Source of the DNA: Verrucomicrobiota bacterium
GTDB taxonomy: Bacteria; Verrucomicrobiota; Verrucomicrobiia; Opitutales; Opitutaceae
NCBI GenBank assembly: GCA_023446735.1
Contig: JAEXPQ010000060.1
Location: 1 to 38,352 of the forward strand
Length of the DNA stretch: 38,352 bases
Reading direction: 5' to 3'
This document shows positions 6,632-14,916 of the stretch, piece by piece (the stretch's first letter is position 1; every line of letters starts with the position of its first letter). The notes under the pieces are model-generated. The model saw nothing but the letters and a program-made list of their open reading frames with translations. It was not told the origin of the DNA and made no database searches. The position numbers and the translations under genes are program-made.

Positions 6632-7935
6632 GGGCGCGAGGCGGTGCTGGTTGCGGATGAAGCCACGGAGCCGCCTTCGAACGCGAGCACTCCCTGCAAC
6701 ACGTCGAGCGCGGCGTCGAGCTGCCGGTCGGCGATCGGTTCGAAGTCGAACCGCGCCCGAAACTCCTCCGGGGTCGCGAAGTCGTCGCGCAGGCGCTGGA
6801 TGCCGAGCTTGCGGTCGTCCTCGGCGGAGACGGACAGCGGTACGTCGGGCTCGATGCCCTTGCCGTGGATCACCTGGCCGCCGGGGGTGAAATAGCGCGC
6901 GGTGGTGAGGCGGAGCGCCTCGCCGCCGCCGAGCTGGACCAGCGTCTGCACCGAGCCCTTGCCGAACGTGCGCTCGCCGATCACCACGGCGCGCTTGGTG
7001 TCGCGCAACGCGCCGGCGACGATCTCGGCCGCGCTGGCGCTGCCGGAGTTGACGAGCACCGCCACCGGATAGCGCCGGGGCGGACCGTCGCCGCTGGTAT
7101 GGAGGTCGCTGCGACTGCCGGGCTCGCGCCCCTGGGTGTAGACGGCCAGTTCGCCGTCGCGGAAGAACGGACCGAGCACCTCCACGGCCGAGTTGAGCAA
7201 CCCGCCGGGGTTGTTGCGCAGGTCGAGCACCAGCGCGCGGATCCCCTGCCCCTCCAGCTTCGCCAGCGCGGCGCGGAACTCGCCCGCGGTGCGCTCGGTG
7301 AACTGCGTGAGCTGGATGTAGCCGATTCCCGGAGCCGGCGTCGACACCGCGCGGATCGTCTCGATCTTGATGATCTCGCGCTCGAGCTCGAGCTCCAGTT
7401 CGCGCGCCGTGCCGCCCGCAAGCCGCTCGAGGCCGATCCGGACCTTGGTCCCGGGCTTCCCGCGCAGCCGGTCGACGGCGTTGCGCAACACCGGCGCCTC
7501 GAGCTCCCGCCCGTCGACCTTCACGATCCGGTCGCCGCGGAGCACGCCCGCCCGGTCGCCCGGCGTCCCGGCGATCGGCGCGATCACCACCACGCGGTCG
7601 TCGCGCAGCTCGATCTGCACGCCGATGCCCCCGAACTCGCTCTTCAGGTCGCTCTGGACCTTCGCGTACTCCTTGCCGTCGAGAAACTCCGAATGCGTAT
7701 CGAGCCGACGGACCATCTCGGCGATCGCGCTGGTCGTGAGCTTCTCCGGGGTGGCGGCGGCCGGGTCGACATAGCGCGTGCCCACGGCGTCGAGCACCCG
7801 CCGGAAGCGCTCGAGCTGGGCCGCCGTCTCGTCCTGCGGCCACCAGCCCCAGCGTTCGCCCAAGAGCATGGCGAACATCGCGGTGTTGGCGACGAGCAAG
7901 GTCACCAGGATGACCTGGAGAATCCGTTTGAACAT
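6628..7935 (-). CDS. C-terminal processing (tail-specific) serine protease, S41 family
   Basis: This is an envelope protease that trims or degrades proteins from their C-terminus. The 435-residue product has an N-terminal membrane anchor or uncleaved signal (about residues 5-27), a short helical region, a PDZ domain (about 95-180: FGGIGVQIE, GDRAGVLRGDRIVKVDG) and the S41 catalytic core. The core includes GIGYIQLTQF, LVLDLRNNPGG, the Ser in GSASAAEI (about residue 301) and the Lys in TFGKGSVQT (about 326), the Ser-Lys dyad of CtpA/Prc. The last about 60 residues are less conserved. It is the first gene of a pair with tsaD. Only 35 bases separate its start from the divergent methyltransferase gene. 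Confidence 0.93.
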   Translation of the reverse strand: MFKRILQVILVTLLVANTAMFAMLLGERWGWWPQDETAAQLERFRRVLDAVGTRYVDPAAATPEKLTTSAIAEMVRRLDTHSEFLDGKEYAKVQSDLKSEFGGIGVQIELRDDRVVVIAPIAGTPGDRAGVLRGDRIVKVDGRELEAPVLRNAVDRLRGKPGTKVRIGLERLAGGTARELELELEREIIKIETIRAVSTPAPGIGYIQLTQFTERTAGEFRAALAKLEGQGIRALVLDLRNNPGGLLNSAVEVLGPFFRDGELAVYTQGREPGSRSDLHTSGDGPPRRYPVAVLVNSGSASAAEIVAGALRDTKRAVVIGERTFGKGSVQTLVQLGGGEALRLTTARYFTPGGQVIHGKGIEPDVPLSVSAEDDRKLGIQRLRDDFATPEEFRARFDFEPIADRQLDAALDVLQGVLAFEGGSVASSATSTASRP

Positions 7936-7970
7936 GGGCGCGACTCTGCAACAAAGCGGCCCCTAGTCCA

Positions 7971-8978
7971 ATGTTTCCACCGCCCGCCCACGCGCCCGAC
8001 GACGACTCCCGTTTCCTCGCGGTCTTCGCGGCGGAAACCGGCGGCGCCCCCGCGACCTTCGCGCAGTTCATGGCGCTCGCGCTCTACCACCCGGAGCTCG
8101 GGTACTACCGGCGCCACCGCCGGCGCGTCGGCCTCGCGCCCGAGACGGATTTCTACACCGCGACCAGCACCGGCGCGGTGTTCGGTGAACTGATCGTCGA
8201 CGCCGCCACGAAGCTTCTCGGCGGGGACGATCCAAACCGCTTCGACTTCGTGGAGATCGGCGCCGAACCGGGTGGCGGCGTGCTGGCCGGAGTGGCGCAT
8301 CCGTTCCGGGCGGTGCGCCACTACGGGATCGGCGACGCCCCCGAGCTGGCCGGAGGGTGCGTCGTGTTCTCGAACGAACTGTTCGACGCCCAGCCCTTCC
8401 ACCGGCTCAGGCGAAGCGGCGACGCGTGGCGCGAGATCGGCGTCGCGATCGCCGGAGACCATCTGGTCGAGACCGAACTGGAATCGCTGTCGCCGCCGGT
8501 GGCCGCGATCGAGCCCACGCTGCCCAACACTGTGCCCAACGGTTACCGGATCGATCTTCCGCTCGCCGCGGTGGAACTGTGCGCGCAGTTGGCCCGGGCG
8601 CCCTGGCACGGCCTGTTCCTCGCTTTCGACTACGGGAAGACGTGGCACGCGTTGGCGACGGACACTCCGGCCGGAACCGCCCGCGCCTACCGCGCGCACC
8701 GCCAAGAGCGCGATCTCCTCGCGGCTCCCGGCCGCCAGGACCTCACCTGCCATGTCTGCTGGAATTGGCTCGAACAACCTCTTGTCGCGGCCGGGTTCTC
8801 CGCCGTCCGTCTCGAGTCACAGGAGTCGTTCTTGATTCGTCATGCGGGCTCCGCCGCGGCGCGGATCGCCCAAGCCGCCCCCCCCGGTCCCGATCCGCGT
8901 CGTTCGCGTCTGCAAGAGCTGCTCCACCCCGGGTTGCTCGGACAACGGTTCCAGGTCTTGCACGCGCGGCGGAGGTGA
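7971..8978 (+). CDS. MidA/NDUFAF7-type SAM-dependent methyltransferase (COG1565)
   Basis: The 335-residue protein matches the family that includes mitochondrial NDUFAF7, an arginine methyltransferase acting on a complex I subunit. Bacterial members are poorly studied. Family landmarks are ALYHPELGYY near the N-terminus, DFYTATSTGAVFG, a motif I-like EIGAEPGGGVL, the hallmark FSNELFDAQPFHRL, FLAFDYG and GTARAYRAHR. The usual motif I pattern (ELGAGxG) is modified, so SAM binding should be checked. The C-terminal segment after about residue 285 is less conserved. The ATG at 7971 gives a normal N-terminus and no Shine-Dalgarno is seen. The substrate is unknown here and no nuo genes are nearby. 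Confidence 0.85.
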   Translation: MFPPPAHAPDDDSRFLAVFAAETGGAPATFAQFMALALYHPELGYYRRHRRRVGLAPETDFYTATSTGAVFGELIVDAATKLLGGDDPNRFDFVEIGAEPGGGVLAGVAHPFRAVRHYGIGDAPELAGGCVVFSNELFDAQPFHRLRRSGDAWREIGVAIAGDHLVETELESLSPPVAAIEPTLPNTVPNGYRIDLPLAAVELCAQLARAPWHGLFLAFDYGKTWHALATDTPAGTARAYRAHRQERDLLAAPGRQDLTCHVCWNWLEQPLVAAGFSAVRLESQESFLIRHAGSAAARIAQAAPPGPDPRRSRLQELLHPGLLGQRFQVLHARRR

Positions 8979-9069
8979 GAAAACCGCGCGGCGTTTCTCC
9001 CGCTCGGGATTCGTGTTGGAACTCGCGCGACAACGGCGATGATCGCGCGATCTCGTCGGTCCATCCGCC

Positions 9070-12000
9070 ATGCACTTCCTTCGTCCCGTCTTCGCCATTC
9101 TCTGCTGCGTCCTGGTCACCGCCCACGGAGTTCGGGCCGCTGTCCAGCCCCTCGTTCCCGGCACCGAGCTGAGGCTCGAGCTCACCCCGGCCGCGCCGAA
9201 GGCCGAGATCACCTTCGCCGGCGGCACCGAGCGCCTGCTCGCCCTCCGCGTCACCGCCGCGGGTGCCGGCGGCTCGGTGCGCTTCAAGGCCAAGGCAGAG
9301 GCGAAGTTCGGCGCCGCCACCGCGTGGAGCGACTTCACCTGGACCTTCGACACCGAGCGCGCCACCACCCAACTCTGGGATACGCTCCCGCACCTGCCCG
9401 CGACCTGGCAGATCGAGGTCGCCATCAACGGCAAGCCCACCGGCCCCGTCGCCCTCACGCTCCGGCTTGAGGACCAGGGCGTCGCACCCGATATCCGCTG
9501 GGGCGAGGCGCCGGGCACGCTGCTTGTCCGCAACGCCGGCCAGTCCCGCCTCTCCGCCACGCCGGAGAAGAACCTTCTGCTCCGCCACCCCCTCTACAAG
9601 TCAGGCGCGGTCGGGCCGGACATCACGCCGGCCGGCGACGCGCTCTTCCGCCTCCCCGCCGGACTCTGGCAACTCGCCGCCACCGGCGGTGAGGGCGTGA
9701 CCGAGCTGCGCTCCGCCTTGATCCCCGTCTCCAGCGGCGGCGAGACCGTCGTCGACTGGCCGCAGATGCGCGCCCTCGAGGGCGAGGACACCAAGGGCCT
9801 GACGGAACTCGTCCTCCGCGACGCCACCGCCGACGGTGCCACCGGCACATTACTCGTCGCCGCGCCGATGTTCGTCGCGGCGCCGAAACCCGAGGCGGTG
9901 CGCATCCTCGAGGGCGGCCAGCCCGGCGAGGTGCTCTCGGTCGAGTCGATCCCGGCCAAGCTCCACGTGGTCGTGCTCTTCGACTCCTCTTTCTCGATGC
10001 GGAAGATCTTCTCCGAGGCGCAGGACGCCGCGCTCCGCTTCGTCGAGAACCTCCCGCCCGACTGCACCGTCGATTTCTTCGACTTCGACACCAAGGTGAA
10101 GGAGCTCGCCGCCCCCGACCGCGCCGCCCTGCTCGAGGCCATCCGCGGCATCAAGTCCGACGGCTCCACCAAGCTCTACGACTCGATCATGAAGGGCCTG
10201 CCCAAGTGCGCCGCGCACCGCCGCAGCGCCGTCGTGGTCTTCACCGACGGTTTCGATGCCCAAGTCGAGGATCCCGGCTACGGCAGCCGCGCCTCGCAGG
10301 AACAGGTCTTCGAGACTGTCTCCACCGCCAAGGTACCGCTCTTCACCATCGCCTACGGCGAGAAGCCCGACGAGCAGACGCTCCAGCAACTCGCGACCCT
10401 CTCCGGCGGCGCCTACTACCGCGCGCAGGCCGACACCATCGGCACCGTCTTCGACCAGATCCGCGGCCTCGTCGACCGCGACTACAAGATCACCTACCGC
10501 CGCCCCGCCAAGGTCGCCGCCAGCAACACCCCCGTCGTCACGCTCGTTCTCGATGTCAGCGGCTCGATGGACATGGACGCGAAGACTCCCGGCTGCGGTC
10601 GCCGCATCGAGGCTGCCAAGGATCTGCTCCGCGGGTTCTTCGGGCGGCTGCCCGCCGGGAGCGTCACGCAGCTCTTCACGTTCTCCAGCGACGTGAACCT
10701 CGCGCAGGTGCCGACCTCCGACACCGCCCGCCTCCTCCGCGCTCTCGCCCCAATCAACGCCGGAGGCGGCACCGAGACGCTCAAGGCTACCAAAGCCGCG
10801 CTCGCCGCCCTCGAGAAGATTCCCTCCCGCAACCGCTCGCTGCTCTTCATCACCGACGCCGCGCTCCAAGTCCCCGACGGCAAACCGCGCAAGCAATTCG
10901 AGCAATATCTCGCCGCGCTGAAGACACTCGATGTGCACTCCGTCTGGGTCGGCATGGTCGGGGAGAAGGACAAGGCGCCCTTCGAAAACGCCGCCGCGCT
11001 CTCCGGGGGCAGCTACGTCGTCAGCCCCAGCACCGACGCCCTCGCCCAGGCCCTCGCCTCCCTCGAGAAAGCCCTCGCCGATCCCAAATCCGGCAACGAA
11101 GTCGCCGTCGAGGTGCTCATCGACAAAACCGACGACAAGGGCGCGCACCACATCCACGGAGGCACCGGCCTCTTCCCGTTGCCCGTCTCCGCGAGCACCG
11201 CCGAGCACAGCGTCGGCTGCCTCACCGCCACGATCAGCAACTCCGCCGACTCGCCGCAGCTCACGATCAACCTCGCCGGCGCCGCTTCGTCCTCACCTTC
11301 CACCGACAACCGTCCATCGGTCACCGGCAACCGGTCACCGTCCACCGATTCCACCGAGCTCAACCGCATCCCGATCGGCAAATCCGGCCGCAACGAGGCC
11401 GCCGAGTTCACCGTCGACGAAGTCCGCCTGTATTCGAAGCTCCACGGCTTCGAGCTCCCGGCCACGCATCGCTTCGTCGAGCTCCACGTCGCCCTGAAGA
11501 ACATCCTGCCCGAGCAGAAGATCTTCATCCCCGAGAAGGGCGCCGCGCATCCGGCGAGCTGGGTCGGTACCGGCAAAGTCCGCGGCAAGACCGCCGTCGC
11601 CGTCCCGCCCTACCTCGTGCCGAACCTCCGCAACCATCTCTTCCTCCGCTGGAACGACTCCGCCGAGGTCCCGCTCTCCTCGCTCTCGCTCCTCGACCCC
11701 GCGCCGCTCTTCCTGCCCGACGATCCCTCGATCCTCGTCCAACCCGGTGTGCCGCTCACCGGCCGCCTCGTCTTCCTCGTGCAGGGCACCAACCTCCAGC
11801 AGGCGTCGCTGCACTTCTACGACACCGCCTACGCGCACTTCGACCTCGCGCTCGTCGGTCCGCTCGCCGCGCGCCCGGCCGCGCTCACCGCGCTGCCGAC
11901 CAAGGCCTCCGCGCAACTCTCCGACGCCTTCACGCTCTCCTTCCTCGGCGCCGCCGACTCTCCCGAGCCCGTCGCCGGCGTCTCCCCCGGCAAGGCCAAC

Positions 12001-14769
12001 ATCTTCCGCACCGTCCAGCTCGGGCTCGAGTCGCGCGTACAGGCGTTGCTCGCCGTGCAACCGACCGAGAGCTTCGACCTCCTCGTCGGCACCGACAAGG
12101 GCCCGCTCTCCACGCCGCTCGCGCCGCTCACCGACTTGATCCCCGGCAGCCTCTACCGCCCCGCCTCGCTCGCGCCAGGCTCACACAACCGCTTCCAGCA
12201 ACTCTACTGTCTGCCCGCCGCGCTCGCTGCCGAGCCTTCCGCCCTCTTCGTCGAGACGAAGACCAAGGACGTCGTCATCCCCTTCGCCGCGCCCCTGCCG
12301 CTCCACATTTCAACTGCACCCGTCGACCCCACCACCGGTCTCGCCATCGCGGTGAACGCCCTCGCCATCGCCGGCAGGGAGTCCGGTCTCGACCGGCCGA
12401 TGATCGTGGCCGACGTCACCATCACCGACGTCGACGACAAGTACTCGACCAGCCTCGGCGATCACTTCGTCCTTGTGCGCGTGGCCGAACCCGGCGGCCC
12501 CTTCATCGATCCCGACGCCCCGGTTGAGGCGCGCAAAATCGGCGAACAGCAAAACGCCGCCACCAAGAAGGGCCTCGGCACGTTCGCCGCCGACGAGTCG
12601 CAGAAGGACAAACCCCGCCGCGTCGATCCCGCCACCGCCGGCCTGCTCTTCGGCTTCCCTTCCGGCACCGTGATCCCCGACGGCGCCACGCGCCGCGGCG
12701 TGCTGCTCTTCAACCCGCCCACCGAGGGCGAGTGGGTGCTCGCGTTCCACGGCCGCGAACTCGCGCGCATCACCGCGCCCCTCGCCACGCCGCTTCCCAC
12801 CGCCGACACCTTCCTCGTCGCCCGCCGCCCCGCCTACCCGACGCTCGACGAGCGCAACGTGATCGTGCGCATCGAGAAGTTGGTGGCCGAGCGCGCCAAG
12901 GCCGGCGCGTTCAAGCACCTCGCCCGCGACAGCAAGACCGCCACGCCGAAGACCGACGAGTCCGGCGCCGCCCTCCCCGCCGCGCTCGAGCCGCCCACGC
13001 TCACCGCCGCCGGTGCCGCCGCGTGGAAGGAACTCCTTGCCGCCGACGAAGCCGCTCTCTGGAAGACCATCGCCGCGCTCCGTGTGCAGGCCTCCGCCGA
13101 GAAGCCCTGGGCCGTCCACCTCTCGCCCGAAGCCGTGCTCACACAACACTCCGGCACCGTCTCCGACCTCGCCGACCTCGCCCGCCAGTGGTACGCCGCG
13201 CGCGGCATCGCGGTCACCGCCCAGCAGGCCGCGCTCTCCGACGCCGGCCAGCAACGCCTCCGCACTCAGATTCCCTTCGGCGACCTACCCGCACAGATCC
13301 CGCTGCTCGCAACCCCGCAGGGCACCTGGGCCGTTCCCTTCGCCACGCGTGACGCGGAAACTGCCACCTTGCGCGCAGCCGCCGCGCCCACTGCGGTGAA
13401 GCCTGCGCCGTCTTCCACCCAGATCACCGTCTCCGTTCTCTGCACACCGCTCGCCTCCAACGCCGCCGCCAAGATGGGCGACATGGGCAGCGCGCTCGCC
13501 GGTGGTGGCGGCAGCACCGAACGCCGTTTCGTCCTCTGGAACGACTCGATCCCCACCGCCGCACTCTCGCGCGACGCCATCGACCTCTTCCTCTACGAAA
13601 CCGGCGGCAAGGATCCCGAGCTCCGCGCCCAGCTCGAAGGCCCCGCTGGCACCATCGACGGCAAGACCGGGGTCAAGACGCTCGAGTGGAAGCCCGTGCG
13701 CGAGCTCATCGAGATCCGCACGCCCGGCCAGAAGGTACGCGTGCTCGAACGCGAACTCGGCGAAGCCTCGCTCGCCGGCACCCTGCACAGCCTCGCGATC
13801 GCCGCGCCCGATCTGCCGGCCGATTCCGCCGCCGCCCTCGCGCAGGCCTTCGCCGCGAAGAAGTCCGCCGAGACGCCCAACCACCGCTCCATCGCGCGTT
13901 GGCGCAACCGCACGCGTCTCGCGAAGTTCCTGACCGCGCAGACGCGTTGGGAGGAGAAGTCCGCCGCCGCCCTCGGCGTGGGCCTCTCCCGCGCCGCCGC
14001 GCCGCGCGTGCTCATCGCCACCGTGGGCGCCGCGCCCGACGGCAAGCTCCACCAGTCGTTCGACCTGCGCCAGAGCGAGCCGCTCGTCGCCGGCGATCCC
14101 GCCGCCTGCAACTCGTTCCGCCTGATGAGCGGCCTCACCTCCTCGGCGTTCGAGGGCCGCACCACCGGCGGTCGCTCCGTCCTCGATTTCTGGAAGTCGC
14201 CCGACGACTTCATCGTCGTCTCGCCGAAGAACCGCGGCCGCTTCGCCGCCGACCTCAAGACGAAGGGTTTCCCCGCCGCCGTCGTCGACCGCGTGAAGTC
14301 CGGCCCCGAGGCGCTGTTGTTCTGCAAGTACCCGGTCGACTTCGGCGGCGAGCCGCTCTGGGGCTGGCTCGCGATCAACCCCACGACCTACGCCGTCACC
14401 TCCACGCTCTCCACCGGCGAGAACGGCGCACTGGAGGACGCGATCCTCGAAGCCGTGCCCAACGCCCTCACCTACGCGATCGGCTTCATGGTCGGCGTCG
14501 ACGCCTCGGTGTGGTCGGTCTCCGCGTTCTCGCTCGAAGGCCTGCCCTACGCGGATGTGCTCGCCCAGGCCGAGAAGTTCGCCGGCGGCATCGCCGAGAA
14601 CTTCAACGGCATCGGCGTCGAACCCAAGGAGGTCGCGAAGGAGCTCTGGAAGCGGTTCAACCTCTTCGGCTCCGAGTACATGGAAGGCGGCGAAAGCCAC
14701 CGCAAGTTCGCCTCCGGCTACGCCGATGGCGTCGCCCTCTATTTCAAACGCGCCCGCGGTGGCGGGTGA
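9070..14769 (+). CDS. giant secreted protein with two von Willebrand A domains
   Basis: The 1,899-residue product starts with a Sec signal peptide (hydrophobic to about 20, likely cut after VRA-24). The first VWA domain (about 297-460) has a full MIDAS: DSSFS at 305-309, DGST and TDGFD with Asp393. The second (about 489-670) has DVSGS at 495-499, GGGTET and ITDA with Asp596. Both can bind a metal ion. After a repeat-derived linker (742-762), two regions around 780-940 and 1100-1240 look like related beta-sandwiches (PGVPLTGRLVFLV and PDGATRRGVLLF); this is inference, a DUF4352-like fold being one possibility. The remaining about 650 residues have no domain I recognise. No sortase signal or transmembrane anchor is apparent. 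It stands alone between the MidA-like gene and secA. An exported ligand-binding or surface-assembly role fits, but function is unknown. Confidence 0.85.
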   Translation: MHFLRPVFAILCCVLVTAHGVRAAVQPLVPGTELRLELTPAAPKAEITFAGGTERLLALRVTAAGAGGSVRFKAKAEAKFGAATAWSDFTWTFDTERATTQLWDTLPHLPATWQIEVAINGKPTGPVALTLRLEDQGVAPDIRWGEAPGTLLVRNAGQSRLSATPEKNLLLRHPLYKSGAVGPDITPAGDALFRLPAGLWQLAATGGEGVTELRSALIPVSSGGETVVDWPQMRALEGEDTKGLTELVLRDATADGATGTLLVAAPMFVAAPKPEAVRILEGGQPGEVLSVESIPAKLHVVVLFDSSFSMRKIFSEAQDAALRFVENLPPDCTVDFFDFDTKVKELAAPDRAALLEAIRGIKSDGSTKLYDSIMKGLPKCAAHRRSAVVVFTDGFDAQVEDPGYGSRASQEQVFETVSTAKVPLFTIAYGEKPDEQTLQQLATLSGGAYYRAQADTIGTVFDQIRGLVDRDYKITYRRPAKVAASNTPVVTLVLDVSGSMDMDAKTPGCGRRIEAAKDLLRGFFGRLPAGSVTQLFTFSSDVNLAQVPTSDTARLLRALAPINAGGGTETLKATKAALAALEKIPSRNRSLLFITDAALQVPDGKPRKQFEQYLAALKTLDVHSVWVGMVGEKDKAPFENAAALSGGSYVVSPSTDALAQALASLEKALADPKSGNEVAVEVLIDKTDDKGAHHIHGGTGLFPLPVSASTAEHSVGCLTATISNSADSPQLTINLAGAASSSPSTDNRPSVTGNRSPSTDSTELNRIPIGKSGRNEAAEFTVDEVRLYSKLHGFELPATHRFVELHVALKNILPEQKIFIPEKGAAHPASWVGTGKVRGKTAVAVPPYLVPNLRNHLFLRWNDSAEVPLSSLSLLDPAPLFLPDDPSILVQPGVPLTGRLVFLVQGTNLQQASLHFYDTAYAHFDLALVGPLAARPAALTALPTKASAQLSDAFTLSFLGAADSPEPVAGVSPGKANIFRTVQLGLESRVQALLAVQPTESFDLLVGTDKGPLSTPLAPLTDLIPGSLYRPASLAPGSHNRFQQLYCLPAALAAEPSALFVETKTKDVVIPFAAPLPLHISTAPVDPTTGLAIAVNALAIAGRESGLDRPMIVADVTITDVDDKYSTSLGDHFVLVRVAEPGGPFIDPDAPVEARKIGEQQNAATKKGLGTFAADESQKDKPRRVDPATAGLLFGFPSGTVIPDGATRRGVLLFNPPTEGEWVLAFHGRELARITAPLATPLPTADTFLVARRPAYPTLDERNVIVRIEKLVAERAKAGAFKHLARDSKTATPKTDESGAALPAALEPPTLTAAGAAAWKELLAADEAALWKTIAALRVQASAEKPWAVHLSPEAVLTQHSGTVSDLADLARQWYAARGIAVTAQQAALSDAGQQRLRTQIPFGDLPAQIPLLATPQGTWAVPFATRDAETATLRAAAAPTAVKPAPSSTQITVSVLCTPLASNAAAKMGDMGSALAGGGGSTERRFVLWNDSIPTAALSRDAIDLFLYETGGKDPELRAQLEGPAGTIDGKTGVKTLEWKPVRELIEIRTPGQKVRVLERELGEASLAGTLHSLAIAAPDLPADSAAALAQAFAAKKSAETPNHRSIARWRNRTRLAKFLTAQTRWEEKSAAALGVGLSRAAAPRVLIATVGAAPDGKLHQSFDLRQSEPLVAGDPAACNSFRLMSGLTSSAFEGRTTGGRSVLDFWKSPDDFIVVSPKNRGRFAADLKTKGFPAAVVDRVKSGPEALLFCKYPVDFGGEPLWGWLAINPTTYAVTSTLSTGENGALEDAILEAVPNALTYAIGFMVGVDASVWSVSAFSLEGLPYADVLAQAEKFAGGIAENFNGIGVEPKEVAKELWKRFNLFGSEYMEGGESHRKFASGYADGVALYFKRARGGG
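11293..11355 (+). repeat. degenerate GTCACCG/CCACCG repeat inside the VWA gene
   Basis: A stretch rich in short near-repeats (TCCACCGACAACCG, GTCACCGGCAACCG, GTCACCGTCCACCG) begins in the linker after the second VWA domain. It encodes a Ser/Thr/Pro/Asn-rich segment (PSTDNRPSVTGNRSPSTDST) and keeps the frame. Its composition differs from the surrounding codons, so it looks inserted or slippage-expanded. Confidence 0.55.
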
Positions 14770-14916
14770 GCTCGATCCGGTGTCGCCGCCGGCGGCATCG
14801 GGCTTCGCCCACGGGCGGCGTCGCGCCGGTGTGTCACAAGCCCGCGACGCGTCCCTACAGCGGGCATTTGCCCGTTGCCAAACCGCGTCACGACTTCAAC
14901 CGTTTGCCCCTTTCCC
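14770..14916 (+). other. VWA gene-secA intergenic region
   Basis: These 147 bases hold GC-rich dyads (GCCGCCGGCGGC near 14793 and CGGGCATTTGCCCG at 14861-14874) but no T-run terminator and no convincing promoter hexamers. It ends in the pyrimidine tract CCCCTTTCCC directly before the secA ATG. Confidence 0.4.

Noticed and set aside
11293..11355. CRISPR-like array in the repeat within the VWA gene.
   Set aside because: Units are only about 7-14 bases, degenerate, without spacers, and in frame in a gene; no cas genes are present.
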